Shown piece after piece: positions 11,492 through 18,611 of a stretch of 37,123 nucleotides of DNA (its first letter is position 1; every line of letters begins with the position of its first letter). Source of the stretch: Calidithermus chliarophilus DSM 9957 (GTDB lineage Bacteria; Deinococcota; Deinococci; Deinococcales; Thermaceae); contig NZ_KE387023.1 of NCBI RefSeq assembly GCF_000430045.1, positions 1,443,690 to 1,480,812 on the forward strand, read 5' to 3'. Position numbers and translations under genes: made by a program. Under the pieces are notes generated by a model that saw only the letters and a program-made list of their open reading frames with translations, searched no databases and had not been told where the DNA came from.

Positions 11492-11971
11492 ATGGCAACG
11501 ATGCGAGAAGCCACCAAGGACTTCCTGGCCCAGCGCTGCGTCGCCGTCGCCGGGGTCTCGCGCGACCCCAACCAGGCGGCCAACAACATCTACCGTAAGC
11601 TGCGGGCCGAGGGCTACACCGTCTTCGCCCTCAACCCCAACACCCCCACTGCCGAGGGCGACCCCTGCTACCCCGACCTGAAGTCCCTCCCCCGGCGGCC
11701 CGACGGGGTGGTGATCGTCACCCGGCCCGAGGTGGGCGAGCAGATCGTGCGCGAGTGCGCCGAGCTGGGCATCCCCAGGGTCTGGATGCACCGGGGGATG
11801 GCCAGCCTGGGCAGCAGCGTCTCGAGCGAGGCCGTGGCCTACTGCCGCGAGCACGGCATCTCGGTGATCCCCGGCGGCTGCCCGCAGATGTACTGCTCCC
11901 ACGCCGACACCGGGCACCGCTTCATGCGCTGGCTGCTCGACCTCACGGGCGGGCTGCCCCGGCAGGTCTGA
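11492..11971 (+). CDS. CoA-binding domain protein (YccU-like)
   Basis: The start is ATG 11492 with GAGGAG at 11482-11487. The 159-aa product is a single Rossmann-type CoA-binding domain (CoA_binding_2), the domain of the small YccU-type proteins and of succinyl-CoA synthetase alpha. VAVAGVSRDPNQAANNIY is the nucleotide loop, and ALNPNT, VVIVTRPE and VWMHRGMAS are the following strands. The end, GGCPQMYCSHADTGHRF, is Cys/His-rich and makes the protein slightly longer than most relatives. Its biochemical role is not established for the family. It is transcribed divergently from the histidine kinase and precedes a reductase gene by about 130 nt. Confidence 0.8.
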   Translation: MATMREATKDFLAQRCVAVAGVSRDPNQAANNIYRKLRAEGYTVFALNPNTPTAEGDPCYPDLKSLPRRPDGVVIVTRPEVGEQIVRECAELGIPRVWMHRGMASLGSSVSSEAVAYCREHGISVIPGGCPQMYCSHADTGHRFMRWLLDLTGGLPRQV

Positions 11972-11975
11972 GGGG

Positions 11976-12080
11976 GTGCGTGGCATCGGCCCTGCCCTCG
12001 GGCCGCGGGCCTTCTTCACCACCGAGGAGCTGGCCTACAACGCCGGCGTGCGGGGGTACCTGCGGGCGCGGGGGCCGTGA
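11976..12080 (+). CDS. Possible 34-aa small protein
   Basis: A short frame runs from GTG 11976 to TGA 12078-12080 and encodes a peptide containing RAFFTTEELAYNAGVRGYLR. The composition is protein-like, with an amphipathic helix. It lies 4 nt after the CoA-binding gene and 20 nt before the reductase gene on the same strand, so it would be co-transcribed. There is no strong ribosome-binding site. It could also be the remnant of a longer gene. Confidence 0.3.
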   Translation: MRGIGPALGPRAFFTTEELAYNAGVRGYLRARGP

Positions 12081-12100
12081 GAGGGAAAGGGAGGCGCGGT

Positions 12101-12904
12101 ATGGAACGTCCGAAGGTGGTGGTGCACAACGTGGCTTCCCTCGACGGGCGGATCACCGTCGCGCCGGGGGTGCTGCTGCTGCGGGGCGACGAGCGCTGGA
12201 GCGCCGTGGCGGGCTCGGACGAGGACGCCTACGAGCGGGTCAAGGCCCTCTACCACCCCGAGGTGCTGCTGGAGGGCAGCGGCTCCTTCGTGCCGCCCGG
12301 CGCCGAGCCCGAACCCCTCCCGGCGGCCGGGGGCGACCCCCGCGGGCTCTACGAGGACTACCTGCCCGAGGCGGTCGTGGGCCGGCCGGGCCGCAGGTGG
12401 TTCGCGGCCGTGGACAGCCGGGGCCGGGTGCGCTGGTTCTACAAGCAGTTCCCCGGCGAGGCCTGGCGGGACTGGCACCTGCTGGTGCTGGTGTCGCGGC
12501 GGACCCCGCCGGAGTATCTGGCCTACTTGCGGGGCGAGGCCATCCCCTACCTGGTGGCGGGGGGAGGGCGTGTAGACCTCCGGCTCGCGCTGGAGAAGAT
12601 GGCCGGGCGGCTGGGGGTGAGGACGGTGGTTTCGACCGGCGGCGGCCGGTTCAACGGGGCGCTGCTGCGGGCGGGGCTGGTGGACGAGGTGGACCTCGAG
12701 CTTTTCCCCGCCCTCATCGGCGGCAGCGACACCCCCTCCCTCTTCGGCGGCGAGGCGCTGAAGCCCGGCGAGATGCCCACGCAGCTCGAGCCCGTTGCCT
12801 GGGACATGCAGCCCGGCGGGAGGCTGCGGCTGCGCTACCGGGTCCTGCCGCCCGCGGCCGTCGTGGAGCCCGACGCACGCCGCCGCGTCACAGGGATGGG
12901 TTGA
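12101..12904 (+). CDS. RibD C-terminal-domain (dihydrofolate-reductase-like) reductase
   Basis: The start is ATG 12101, after GGGAGG (12090-12095). The 267-aa product begins VVVHNVASLDGRIT, the classic NADPH-reductase opening of RibD-C and DHFR-like proteins. It ends with STGGGRFNGALLRAGLVDEV and LFPALIGG near residues 176-208, the cofactor-loop and dimer signature of 5-amino-6-(5-phosphoribosylamino)uracil reductases. There is no deaminase domain. It is longer than stand-alone RibD-C proteins by an insert at about 55-115. Such stand-alone reductases range from riboflavin synthesis to unassigned NAD(P)H reductions. No riboflavin gene lies nearby, so I do not assign a pathway. Confidence 0.75.
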   Translation: MERPKVVVHNVASLDGRITVAPGVLLLRGDERWSAVAGSDEDAYERVKALYHPEVLLEGSGSFVPPGAEPEPLPAAGGDPRGLYEDYLPEAVVGRPGRRWFAAVDSRGRVRWFYKQFPGEAWRDWHLLVLVSRRTPPEYLAYLRGEAIPYLVAGGGRVDLRLALEKMAGRLGVRTVVSTGGGRFNGALLRAGLVDEVDLELFPALIGGSDTPSLFGGEALKPGEMPTQLEPVAWDMQPGGRLRLRYRVLPPAAVVEPDARRRVTGMG

Positions 12905-12921
12905 ACAGAGGGAAGTTTCTC

Positions 12922-12949
12922 CGGGGTGGCTTTGTCAAAAGCCACCCCG
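12922..12949. terminator. Strong 12-bp hairpin after the reductase gene
   Basis: CGGGGTGGCTTT (12922-12933) and AAAGCCACCCCG (12938-12949) pair perfectly around the tetraloop GTCA. No T tract follows on the plus strand. It probably marks the end of the reductase transcript. Its perfect symmetry could also make it a mobile hairpin repeat. Confidence 0.5.
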
Positions 12950-13019
12950 ACCAAAGGGGGAACGGGGGCGCTGCCGCAGGTGCGGGTGATTTCCTGAACT
13001 GCCTGAATTGGAGGAACTC

Positions 13020-13784
13020 ATGAAGATGCACGGGATCGCGTTCATCGGCGTGGCCCTCTCGGGCCTGGCCCTGGGGCAGCCCCAGACGGTCGAGACCAAG
13101 CCCCTCGAGACCGCCGGGGTGGCCCGCCTCGAGGTGCGCACCTTCAACGGCTTCGTGCGGGTCGTGGCGGGGGCGGAGTCCCCCGGCGTGACCGTCACCC
13201 GGCGCGGCCAGGTGAGCTACACCGTCGGCCGCTCGGGCGACGCGCTGGTGCTGGAGGGCAAGAAGCGCGTGACGCTGTGCGTCAACTGCATGGTGGCCTT
13301 CGAGGTGCGGGTCCCGGCGGGGCTGGCGGTACGGATCGCCACCTCCAACGGCGCCGTCGAAGTGCGCGGCGGGGTGCGCGGCCTCGAGGCCACCACCTCC
13401 AACGGCCACATCCTCGCCCGGGACACCGGCACCGCCGACCTCACCCTCAAGACCTCCAACGGGCGGGTCGAGGTGCAGGGGGCGAGCGGGCAGGTGCGGG
13501 TGGACACCTCCAACGGCTCGGTGCTGCTCGAGCGCGTGACCTTCCGCCCGGGCTCGACGAACTGGGTCAGAACCTCCAACGGCGCCGTCACCGTGCGGGC
13601 CTCCGGCTTTCCCCAGGCCGTAGAGATCGAGGGCCGCACCTCCAACGGCCGGGTCAGCTTCGGCCTGAGCGGCTTCGAGGTACGGATCGAGCGCAGCTCC
13701 TTCGAGGCCAAGCGCGAGGGGGAGCGCGGGAGCGAGGCGCGGCTCGAGCTGAGCACCTCCAACGGCGCCGTCAGTGTGGAGTGA
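13020..13784 (+). CDS. Exported DUF4097 family protein with TSNG beta-helix repeats
   Basis: The start is ATG 13020 with GGAGGA at 13010-13015; an upstream in-frame TTG at 13008 lies inside that site's context and is rejected. The 254-aa product has a short signal peptide (GIAFIGVALSGLALG). From residue about 105 on, a T-S-N-G motif recurs seven times at intervals of about 20-30 residues (ATSNGAVEV, TTSNGHI, KTSNGRVEV, DTSNGSVLL, RTSNGAVTV, RTSNGRVSF, STSNGAVSV), preceded by a TFNGFVRV half-copy. This is the regular pattern of DUF4097 putative adhesins, predicted to be right-handed beta-helices. Two Cys (CVNC near 86-89) lie before the repeats. The function of the family is not established. 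The gene is 15 nt upstream of the esterase fusion and probably in one operon with it. Confidence 0.78.
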   Translation: MKMHGIAFIGVALSGLALGQPQTVETKPLETAGVARLEVRTFNGFVRVVAGAESPGVTVTRRGQVSYTVGRSGDALVLEGKKRVTLCVNCMVAFEVRVPAGLAVRIATSNGAVEVRGGVRGLEATTSNGHILARDTGTADLTLKTSNGRVEVQGASGQVRVDTSNGSVLLERVTFRPGSTNWVRTSNGAVTVRASGFPQAVEIEGRTSNGRVSFGLSGFEVRIERSSFEAKREGERGSEARLELSTSNGAVSVE

Positions 13785-13799
13785 GAAAGGAAGCTAGGC

Positions 13800-15611
13800 A
13801 TGTTCGCCAAAACGATCTGGAGCCTGATCCTGGCCCTCCTGGCGGGCGGGGCGATGGCGGCGAGGGTCACCCTGGTCGTCACCCAGGTGCCCGCCGACAC
13901 CCCGCCCGGCGCGGTGCTGAGCCTGGGGGCCAACGTCAACAACTGGGACCCCGGCGCGGCGGGGTACAAGTTCACCAGGGACGAAAAAGGGGTCTACCGG
14001 CTCGAGGTGGACGTCCCGGTAGGGGCCAACCTCGAGTTCAAGGTCACGCTGGGCTCCTGGGCCACGGTGGAGAAAAACCCCTTCGGGCAGGACATCCCCA
14101 ACCGGGTGCTGAACGTGCTGGGGGACATGAGCGTGGAGTTCAAGGTCGCGCGGTGGGCCTCCACTACTAACGTCACCGCCGCCCCGACGGCCAGCACCCT
14201 GAGCGGCAAGATCGAAGTCATCGCGAACGTGGCGAGCCCGCAACTGGGGAACGCTCGAGACCTGCTCATCTATCTGCCGCCCAGCTACGCCAATTCCGAT
14301 AAACGCTACCCCGTGCTCTACCTGCAAGACGGACAGAACGTCTTCAACGCCTCCACCTCCTACTCCCGCGAGGAGTGGGGGGCGGACGAGGCCGCCGAGG
14401 CCTTGGCCAAGAAGGGGCTCGAAGCCATCCTCGTTGGCATCCCCAACATGGGCACCGAGCGCCTGGCCGAGTACGCCTTTTTCCCCCACCGCGAGGCCAA
14501 GTGGACCGCCCGGGGTGAGGCCTACGCGGCTTTTCTGGTGAACACGGTCAAGCCCCTGATCGACGGGAAGTACCGCACCCTGCCGGAGCGGGTACATACC
14601 GGGATCGTGGGCTCGAGCGCTGGGGGCAGCATCAGCTTGCTCACCGCCTTGCGTCACCCGCAGGTCTTCGGCTTCGTGGGGGCCATGTCGCCCGCCTTCT
14701 GGCTTAACCAGCCCGCCATCTACCCCTGGGTGCGGGAGAACCCCAACCCCGCTTTGCGGGTCTGGATCGACATGGGCAGCGAGGAAGGCCCCGGCATGGT
14801 GATGGGGGCGCAGTGGATGGCCGATCTGCTGGAGTCCCAGGGCAACGAGGTGCGGCTGGTGCTCGAGCCCGGCGGCAAGCACTTCGAGGTCGACTGGAGG
14901 CGGCGTTTCCCGGCGGTTTTGGAGATGTTCCTCACCCCACCCCAGGCCAGGGTAGCGCCCGAGGCCGCGGCGCTGCTGGAGAAGGCCGCGGGCGCGATGA
15001 ACCTCAAGGGCGTGCAGACCCTGCGCCTGAAGTTCACCCAGACCGACTACACCTATACCCAGGCCGGGCCACAGGCGGCTACGCCCGTAGAAGGGATGCT
15101 CCTCTTCGATTTCAAAGGCCGGCGGGTCCGGGTGGAGGTGCTGGCCGGTAATCAACCCATCCACGTCGAGCAAGTTACCCCCGAGGGCGGCTGGGTCTGG
15201 GATGTCCGTAGCGGGACCGAGCCGATGTCGCTCGAGAACGCGCTGTACGCCATGCGCTTCCTCCAGATCGGGGCTTTCGGGCTGACCCAGGGGGCCTCCG
15301 GGCGGGATTATGCCCGGGTGCTGGGACCGATCCAACTCCTGGACCAGGAAGGAGAGGGGCTCGAGGTCGTCACCGAGGGACGCTGGGCCAACCTGCTCTT
15401 CTCGCCCGAGGGGATGCTGTTGGCCGAGCGCTACGCGGTGCCGGGGGGCAGCCCGGAGACCCTGGTCTTCGGCGACTACCGCACGGTCGGGGGGGTCCGC
15501 TTCAGCTTCGAGGTCAAGGGCTACGTGGACCAGACCCTGTTCTCGCGCTTCAAGGTCGCCGAGCTGGAGGTCAACCCGGCCTTCGGCCCCCAGACCTTCG
15601 CCCGGCCCTGA
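13800..15611 (+). CDS. Secreted starch-binding-like / alpha-beta esterase / LolA-like fusion
   Basis: The 603-aa product has a signal peptide (SLILALLAGGAMA). Residues 22-120 resemble a CBM20-type or CBM48-type starch-binding sandwich (GAVLSLGANVNNWDPGAAGY). Residues 140-380 are a putative esterase (enterochelin-esterase/esterase D family). LLIYLPPSYANSDKRYPVLY opens the fold and GSSAGG holds the nucleophile Ser273, with Asp324 (WIDMGSEEG) and His361 (GGKHFEVDW) as partners. Residues about 395-603 look like a LolA/outer-membrane-lipoprotein-sorting beta half-barrel (LRLKFTQTDYTYTQ, GMLLFDFKGRRVRVEV, LLFSPEGMLL). I know the three modules but not this combination. It is followed within 20 nt by a membrane protein gene. 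The enzyme is probably periplasmic; the substrate is unknown. Confidence 0.72.
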   Translation: MFAKTIWSLILALLAGGAMAARVTLVVTQVPADTPPGAVLSLGANVNNWDPGAAGYKFTRDEKGVYRLEVDVPVGANLEFKVTLGSWATVEKNPFGQDIPNRVLNVLGDMSVEFKVARWASTTNVTAAPTASTLSGKIEVIANVASPQLGNARDLLIYLPPSYANSDKRYPVLYLQDGQNVFNASTSYSREEWGADEAAEALAKKGLEAILVGIPNMGTERLAEYAFFPHREAKWTARGEAYAAFLVNTVKPLIDGKYRTLPERVHTGIVGSSAGGSISLLTALRHPQVFGFVGAMSPAFWLNQPAIYPWVRENPNPALRVWIDMGSEEGPGMVMGAQWMADLLESQGNEVRLVLEPGGKHFEVDWRRRFPAVLEMFLTPPQARVAPEAAALLEKAAGAMNLKGVQTLRLKFTQTDYTYTQAGPQAATPVEGMLLFDFKGRRVRVEVLAGNQPIHVEQVTPEGGWVWDVRSGTEPMSLENALYAMRFLQIGAFGLTQGASGRDYARVLGPIQLLDQEGEGLEVVTEGRWANLLFSPEGMLLAERYAVPGGSPETLVFGDYRTVGGVRFSFEVKGYVDQTLFSRFKVAELEVNPAFGPQTFARP

Positions 15612-15627
15612 GCGAGGAGGTACACAC

Positions 15628-16092
15628 GTGCGAACGGCCTTGGAGCGCAAACCCCCCGCCCTCTACCTCCTGACCGCCGTGCTGCTCTTCCTGGGCGCGG
15701 GCGCCCTCTACGGCGGCTACAGCCTGGTCGCCGACCCTTCCGGGAAGGGGCTGGGAATGCCGGTGGAGTGGCTCCGGGACACCGGATTCCCCGACTACCG
15801 GATCCCCGGCCTGATCCTCCTCACGGTGCTGGGGGTGCTGCCCCTGGCCGCGGCCCTCCTGCTGTGGCTGCGGCCCGAATGGGGGTTGATGAAGGGGCTC
15901 GAGCGCTCCTCCCGCCTGCGCTGGGTGTGGGGGGTGGCCTTCGGGGTGGGGGTGGCGCAGGTGATCTGGATCGTCTACCAGGTGGCCACCATGGGCCTGA
16001 CCTTCTTCCTGCAACCGCTGTTTTTGGGGGTCGGGCTCCTGATCTGCGGGCTGTGCCTGTGGCCTTCGATGCGGCACTACTGCCGCGCCTGA
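15628..16092 (+). CDS. Small integral membrane protein, four predicted helices
   Basis: The start is GTG 15628, 7 nt after GAGGAGG (15614-15620). The 154-aa product shows four hydrophobic segments, near residues 13-33, 52-75, 89-112 and 118-137 (for example LILLTVLGVLPLAAALLLW). A soluble loop of about 20 residues lies between helices 1 and 2 (VADPSGKGLGMPVEWLRDTG). The pattern resembles the small membrane proteins often found beside lipases and esterases, but I cannot assign a family with confidence. It lies in a close-packed plus-strand run with the esterase fusion upstream and the CocE-type hydrolase 15 nt downstream, so the three are probably co-transcribed. Confidence 0.65.
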   Translation: MRTALERKPPALYLLTAVLLFLGAGALYGGYSLVADPSGKGLGMPVEWLRDTGFPDYRIPGLILLTVLGVLPLAAALLLWLRPEWGLMKGLERSSRLRWVWGVAFGVGVAQVIWIVYQVATMGLTFFLQPLFLGVGLLICGLCLWPSMRHYCRA

Positions 16093-16107
16093 GCATGAGG
16101 TGACGAC

Positions 16108-18012
16108 GTGAAACAAACCCTGATCCGACGATGGGCACGCCTTCTGGGCCTCGGCCTGGGGCTGCTGGCCCTGCTGGCCCTGGCCCAATCCCCCGCCAAG
16201 GTCTCGGCGCTGGGCCAGTACAGCGGCTACAGCGCCCCGCAGTACCAGGACATCGCCCGGGTTTCGCAGTACGTGACGGTGCGGGACGGCACCCGGCTGG
16301 CCGTGGACCTCTTCTTCCCGGCGACGGGCGGCCAGCCGGTGCAGCAGCAGATGCCGGCGGTGTTCATCCTCGAGCGCTACCACAAGGTGCGGCGCAGCCA
16401 GGACGGCAGGTTCTTCACCGAGGTGCAGATGTGGGACTTCCTGCCCCTGCTGCTCGCCCACGGCTACACGGTGGTGGCGGCCGACTCGAGGGGCACCGGG
16501 GCCTCCTTCGGCTCGCGCCCCCAGGGCGACCTCGGCGACGCCGAGGCCCAGGACGCCGCCGACCTGATCGCCTGGATCGCGGCCCAGCCGTGGTCGAACG
16601 GCCGGGTGGGGATGTTCGGCGGCTCCTACACCGGCATCACCCAGTGGCTCGCCGCCTCTCAGGCCCCGCCCGCGCTCAAGGCCGTCGTGCCGCAGGTGGC
16701 GATGTTCGACCTCTACAGCTTCATCTACCCCGGCGGGGTCTACAACTACGACTTCGCCCAGCAGTGGGGCCAGCTCACCACCCTGCTCGACAAGCAGGTG
16801 CCCGGCGCGCCGGTAGACGCCGACAAGGACATGAGCCAGAGCCTGGCCGCCCTGCGCGAGCACCAGGCCAACCAGAGCGTCAAGGACGTCACCCCCGACC
16901 TGCCCTTCCGCGACAGCACCTCGAGCCTGGTGCCGGTGCCGATGTACAGCACCGTCAGCCTGACCCGGCTGCTGCCGGGGGTCAACCGCTCGAGCGTGGC
17001 CGTCTACTCGATGGCGGGCTGGTACGACCTGTGGCCCAAGGACCACGCCCTGTGGTTCGCCAACCTCACCGTGCCCCAGCGGGTGCTCTTCACCCCCTTC
17101 TCGCACCAGATGGGCAACAACCTCGGCTGGTACGGCCTGGTGGCCCCCCTGATGGACGAGCGCTTCACCGTGCGGGAGGCGCGGGCGCTCATCGTTACCG
17201 AGCACCTGCGCTTCTACGACTACCACCTCAAGGGCATCGACAACGGCATCATGCGCGAGGACCCGGTGTGGTACTACGTGATGGGCGCCCCCGAGGGGCA
17301 GGGCTGGCGTTCGGCCAAGACCTGGCCGCTGCCCGAAGAGGTGCGCACGCGCTTCTACCTGGGGGCCGGGAAGTCCGGGAGCATCGCCTCGGTCAACGAC
17401 GGCGGGCTCTCGACCGCCGCCCCTACGGCGGCCCAGGCCAGGGATGACTACGCCGTGGACTACGGCACCAGCCTGGGCAAGCAGACCCGCTGGCAGAACG
17501 GGGTGGGCACCGACCTCAAGTACCCCGACCTCACCGAGCAGGGCCGCAGGTCGCTCACTTACACCACCCTGCCCCTGCGGCAGGACCTGCAGATCACGGG
17601 GCACCCGGTGGCCCACCTGTGGGTGACCTCGACCGCGGCCGACGGCGACTTCTTCGTCTACCTCGAGGCCGTCAGCGAGCAGGGCGAGCCCACCTACCTC
17701 ACCGAAGGCGTGTTGCGAGCCTCGCACCGCGCCCTCTCGAGCGCGCCCTACAACAACCTCGGCCTGCCCTACCACCGCAGTTTCCAGGCCGATTTGCAGC
17801 CCCTCCCCAAGGGCCAGCCGGTGGAGCTGGTCATCGACCTGCACCCCACCGGCGTGCTCCTCAAGGCCGGGCAGCGCCTGCGCGTGCGGGTCAGTGGGGC
17901 CGACGCCGACAACTTCCGGACGCCCCGCCTCGAGCCCGCCCCCACCGTGAGCCTCTTCCGCGAGCAGGGCCACGCCTCCTACGTCGAGCTGCCGCTGATC
18001 CCGGCCCGCTGA
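16108..18012 (+). CDS. Secreted CocE/NonD-family (S15) hydrolase
   Basis: The start is GTG 16108, with GAGGTGA upstream. The 634-aa product has an N-terminal signal peptide (LLGLGLGLLALLALAQ, residues 12-27). The alpha/beta-hydrolase core at about 45-350 carries DGTRLAVDLFFPA, the DSRGTGAS oxyanion region and the G-G-S-Y-T-G nucleophile elbow (Ser173). The partners Asp307 (AGWYDLW) and His333 (FSHQMG) complete the triad. Residues about 395-630 form the jelly-roll X-Pro-dipeptidyl-peptidase C-terminal domain (LPLRQDLQITGHPVAHLWV). Members are X-Pro dipeptidyl peptidases, cocaine esterase and glutaryl-7-ACA acylase. The activity here, ester, amide or peptide, cannot be read from sequence. It is the last gene of the esterase run. 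Confidence 0.88.
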   Translation: MKQTLIRRWARLLGLGLGLLALLALAQSPAKVSALGQYSGYSAPQYQDIARVSQYVTVRDGTRLAVDLFFPATGGQPVQQQMPAVFILERYHKVRRSQDGRFFTEVQMWDFLPLLLAHGYTVVAADSRGTGASFGSRPQGDLGDAEAQDAADLIAWIAAQPWSNGRVGMFGGSYTGITQWLAASQAPPALKAVVPQVAMFDLYSFIYPGGVYNYDFAQQWGQLTTLLDKQVPGAPVDADKDMSQSLAALREHQANQSVKDVTPDLPFRDSTSSLVPVPMYSTVSLTRLLPGVNRSSVAVYSMAGWYDLWPKDHALWFANLTVPQRVLFTPFSHQMGNNLGWYGLVAPLMDERFTVREARALIVTEHLRFYDYHLKGIDNGIMREDPVWYYVMGAPEGQGWRSAKTWPLPEEVRTRFYLGAGKSGSIASVNDGGLSTAAPTAAQARDDYAVDYGTSLGKQTRWQNGVGTDLKYPDLTEQGRRSLTYTTLPLRQDLQITGHPVAHLWVTSTAADGDFFVYLEAVSEQGEPTYLTEGVLRASHRALSSAPYNNLGLPYHRSFQADLQPLPKGQPVELVIDLHPTGVLLKAGQRLRVRVSGADADNFRTPRLEPAPTVSLFREQGHASYVELPLIPAR

Positions 18013-18221
18013 GCCGGCGGAGGGCGAGGGGAGACCGTGGAATCACCGGCCGGGTGGCGCGGGCGGTGTTCACCTCACCCGGGGCCATCGGCTGGGCTGC
18101 CCGGTTAAGGAGGGCGTGAGTGCCAGGCCGTAGCGTTCGGGCGGGGTTTCTCGAGGCCGGGCTACACCTTTAGCCGCACGACAAGCGGTCGGCGGTGGGC
18201 GAGCATGGGGAGGGAGCAAAC

Positions 18222-18611
18222 ATGAACGAAGTCCTCAGCCCCTTCGTGCGGATGGAACGGGTGGTGCTGTTCGTGCCCCGGCTCGAGCCCGCCCTGGCGG
18301 TCTACGAGCGGCTGGGGCTGCGCCTGGTGTGGCGCGAGCGGGGGGTGGGAGAGGGGCGGGGGTACGAGGTGGCCCGCCTGGCCTTCCCCGGCGGGGGGCC
18401 CGAGCTCGAGCTCCACACCCGCCCCGAGCGGCAGTTCGCCGACGCGGTGGTGCGGGTGGGGGACCTGCCCGCCCTCTACCGCGCCCTGCTGCCCGACCCT
18501 GGCTACGCCTGGCTCGAGGCCCCCCGCCCGGCTCGCTGCGGCCTCGAGGCCGAGCTGCGCACCCCCGACCGCAACGTGTGGGTGCTGGTGAGCGAGGGGT
18601 CTACACGCTGA
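18222..18611 (+). CDS. VOC-fold (glyoxalase/bleomycin-resistance-like) protein
   Basis: The start is ATG 18222, after GGGAGGG (18209-18215). The 129-aa product has the paired beta-alpha-beta-beta-beta modules of the VOC superfamily: RVVLFVPRLEPALAVYERLG, GYEVARLAFPGG and PELELHT in the first half, VRVGDLPALYRALL in the second. The usual metal-binding His/Glu set is only partly visible (ELELH near 67), so it may be a binding protein rather than an enzyme. The gene's 3' end overlaps the 3' end of the convergent histidine kinase gene by 11 nt (18601-18611). The 209-bp spacer upstream (18013-18221) shows no clear ORF or promoter. Confidence 0.72.
   Translation: MNEVLSPFVRMERVVLFVPRLEPALAVYERLGLRLVWRERGVGEGRGYEVARLAFPGGGPELELHTRPERQFADAVVRVGDLPALYRALLPDPGYAWLEAPRPARCGLEAELRTPDRNVWVLVSEGSTR

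Noticed and set aside
12994-13007. CTGAACT / CTGAATT pair before the TSNG gene as a third SARP box
   Set aside because: The repeats are 9 bp apart, not 11, and differ in sequence from the CTGACCG boxes.
13794-15650. 618-codon minus-strand frame opposite the esterase fusion
   Set aside because: Same GC-driven shadow. The plus-strand frame has clear domains and a catalytic triad.
15571-17973. 800-codon minus-strand frame opposite the CocE-type hydrolase
   Set aside because: Antisense shadow. The plus strand carries a full triad and signal peptide; this frame has no motif, only Gly/Val/Ala/His-rich low complexity.
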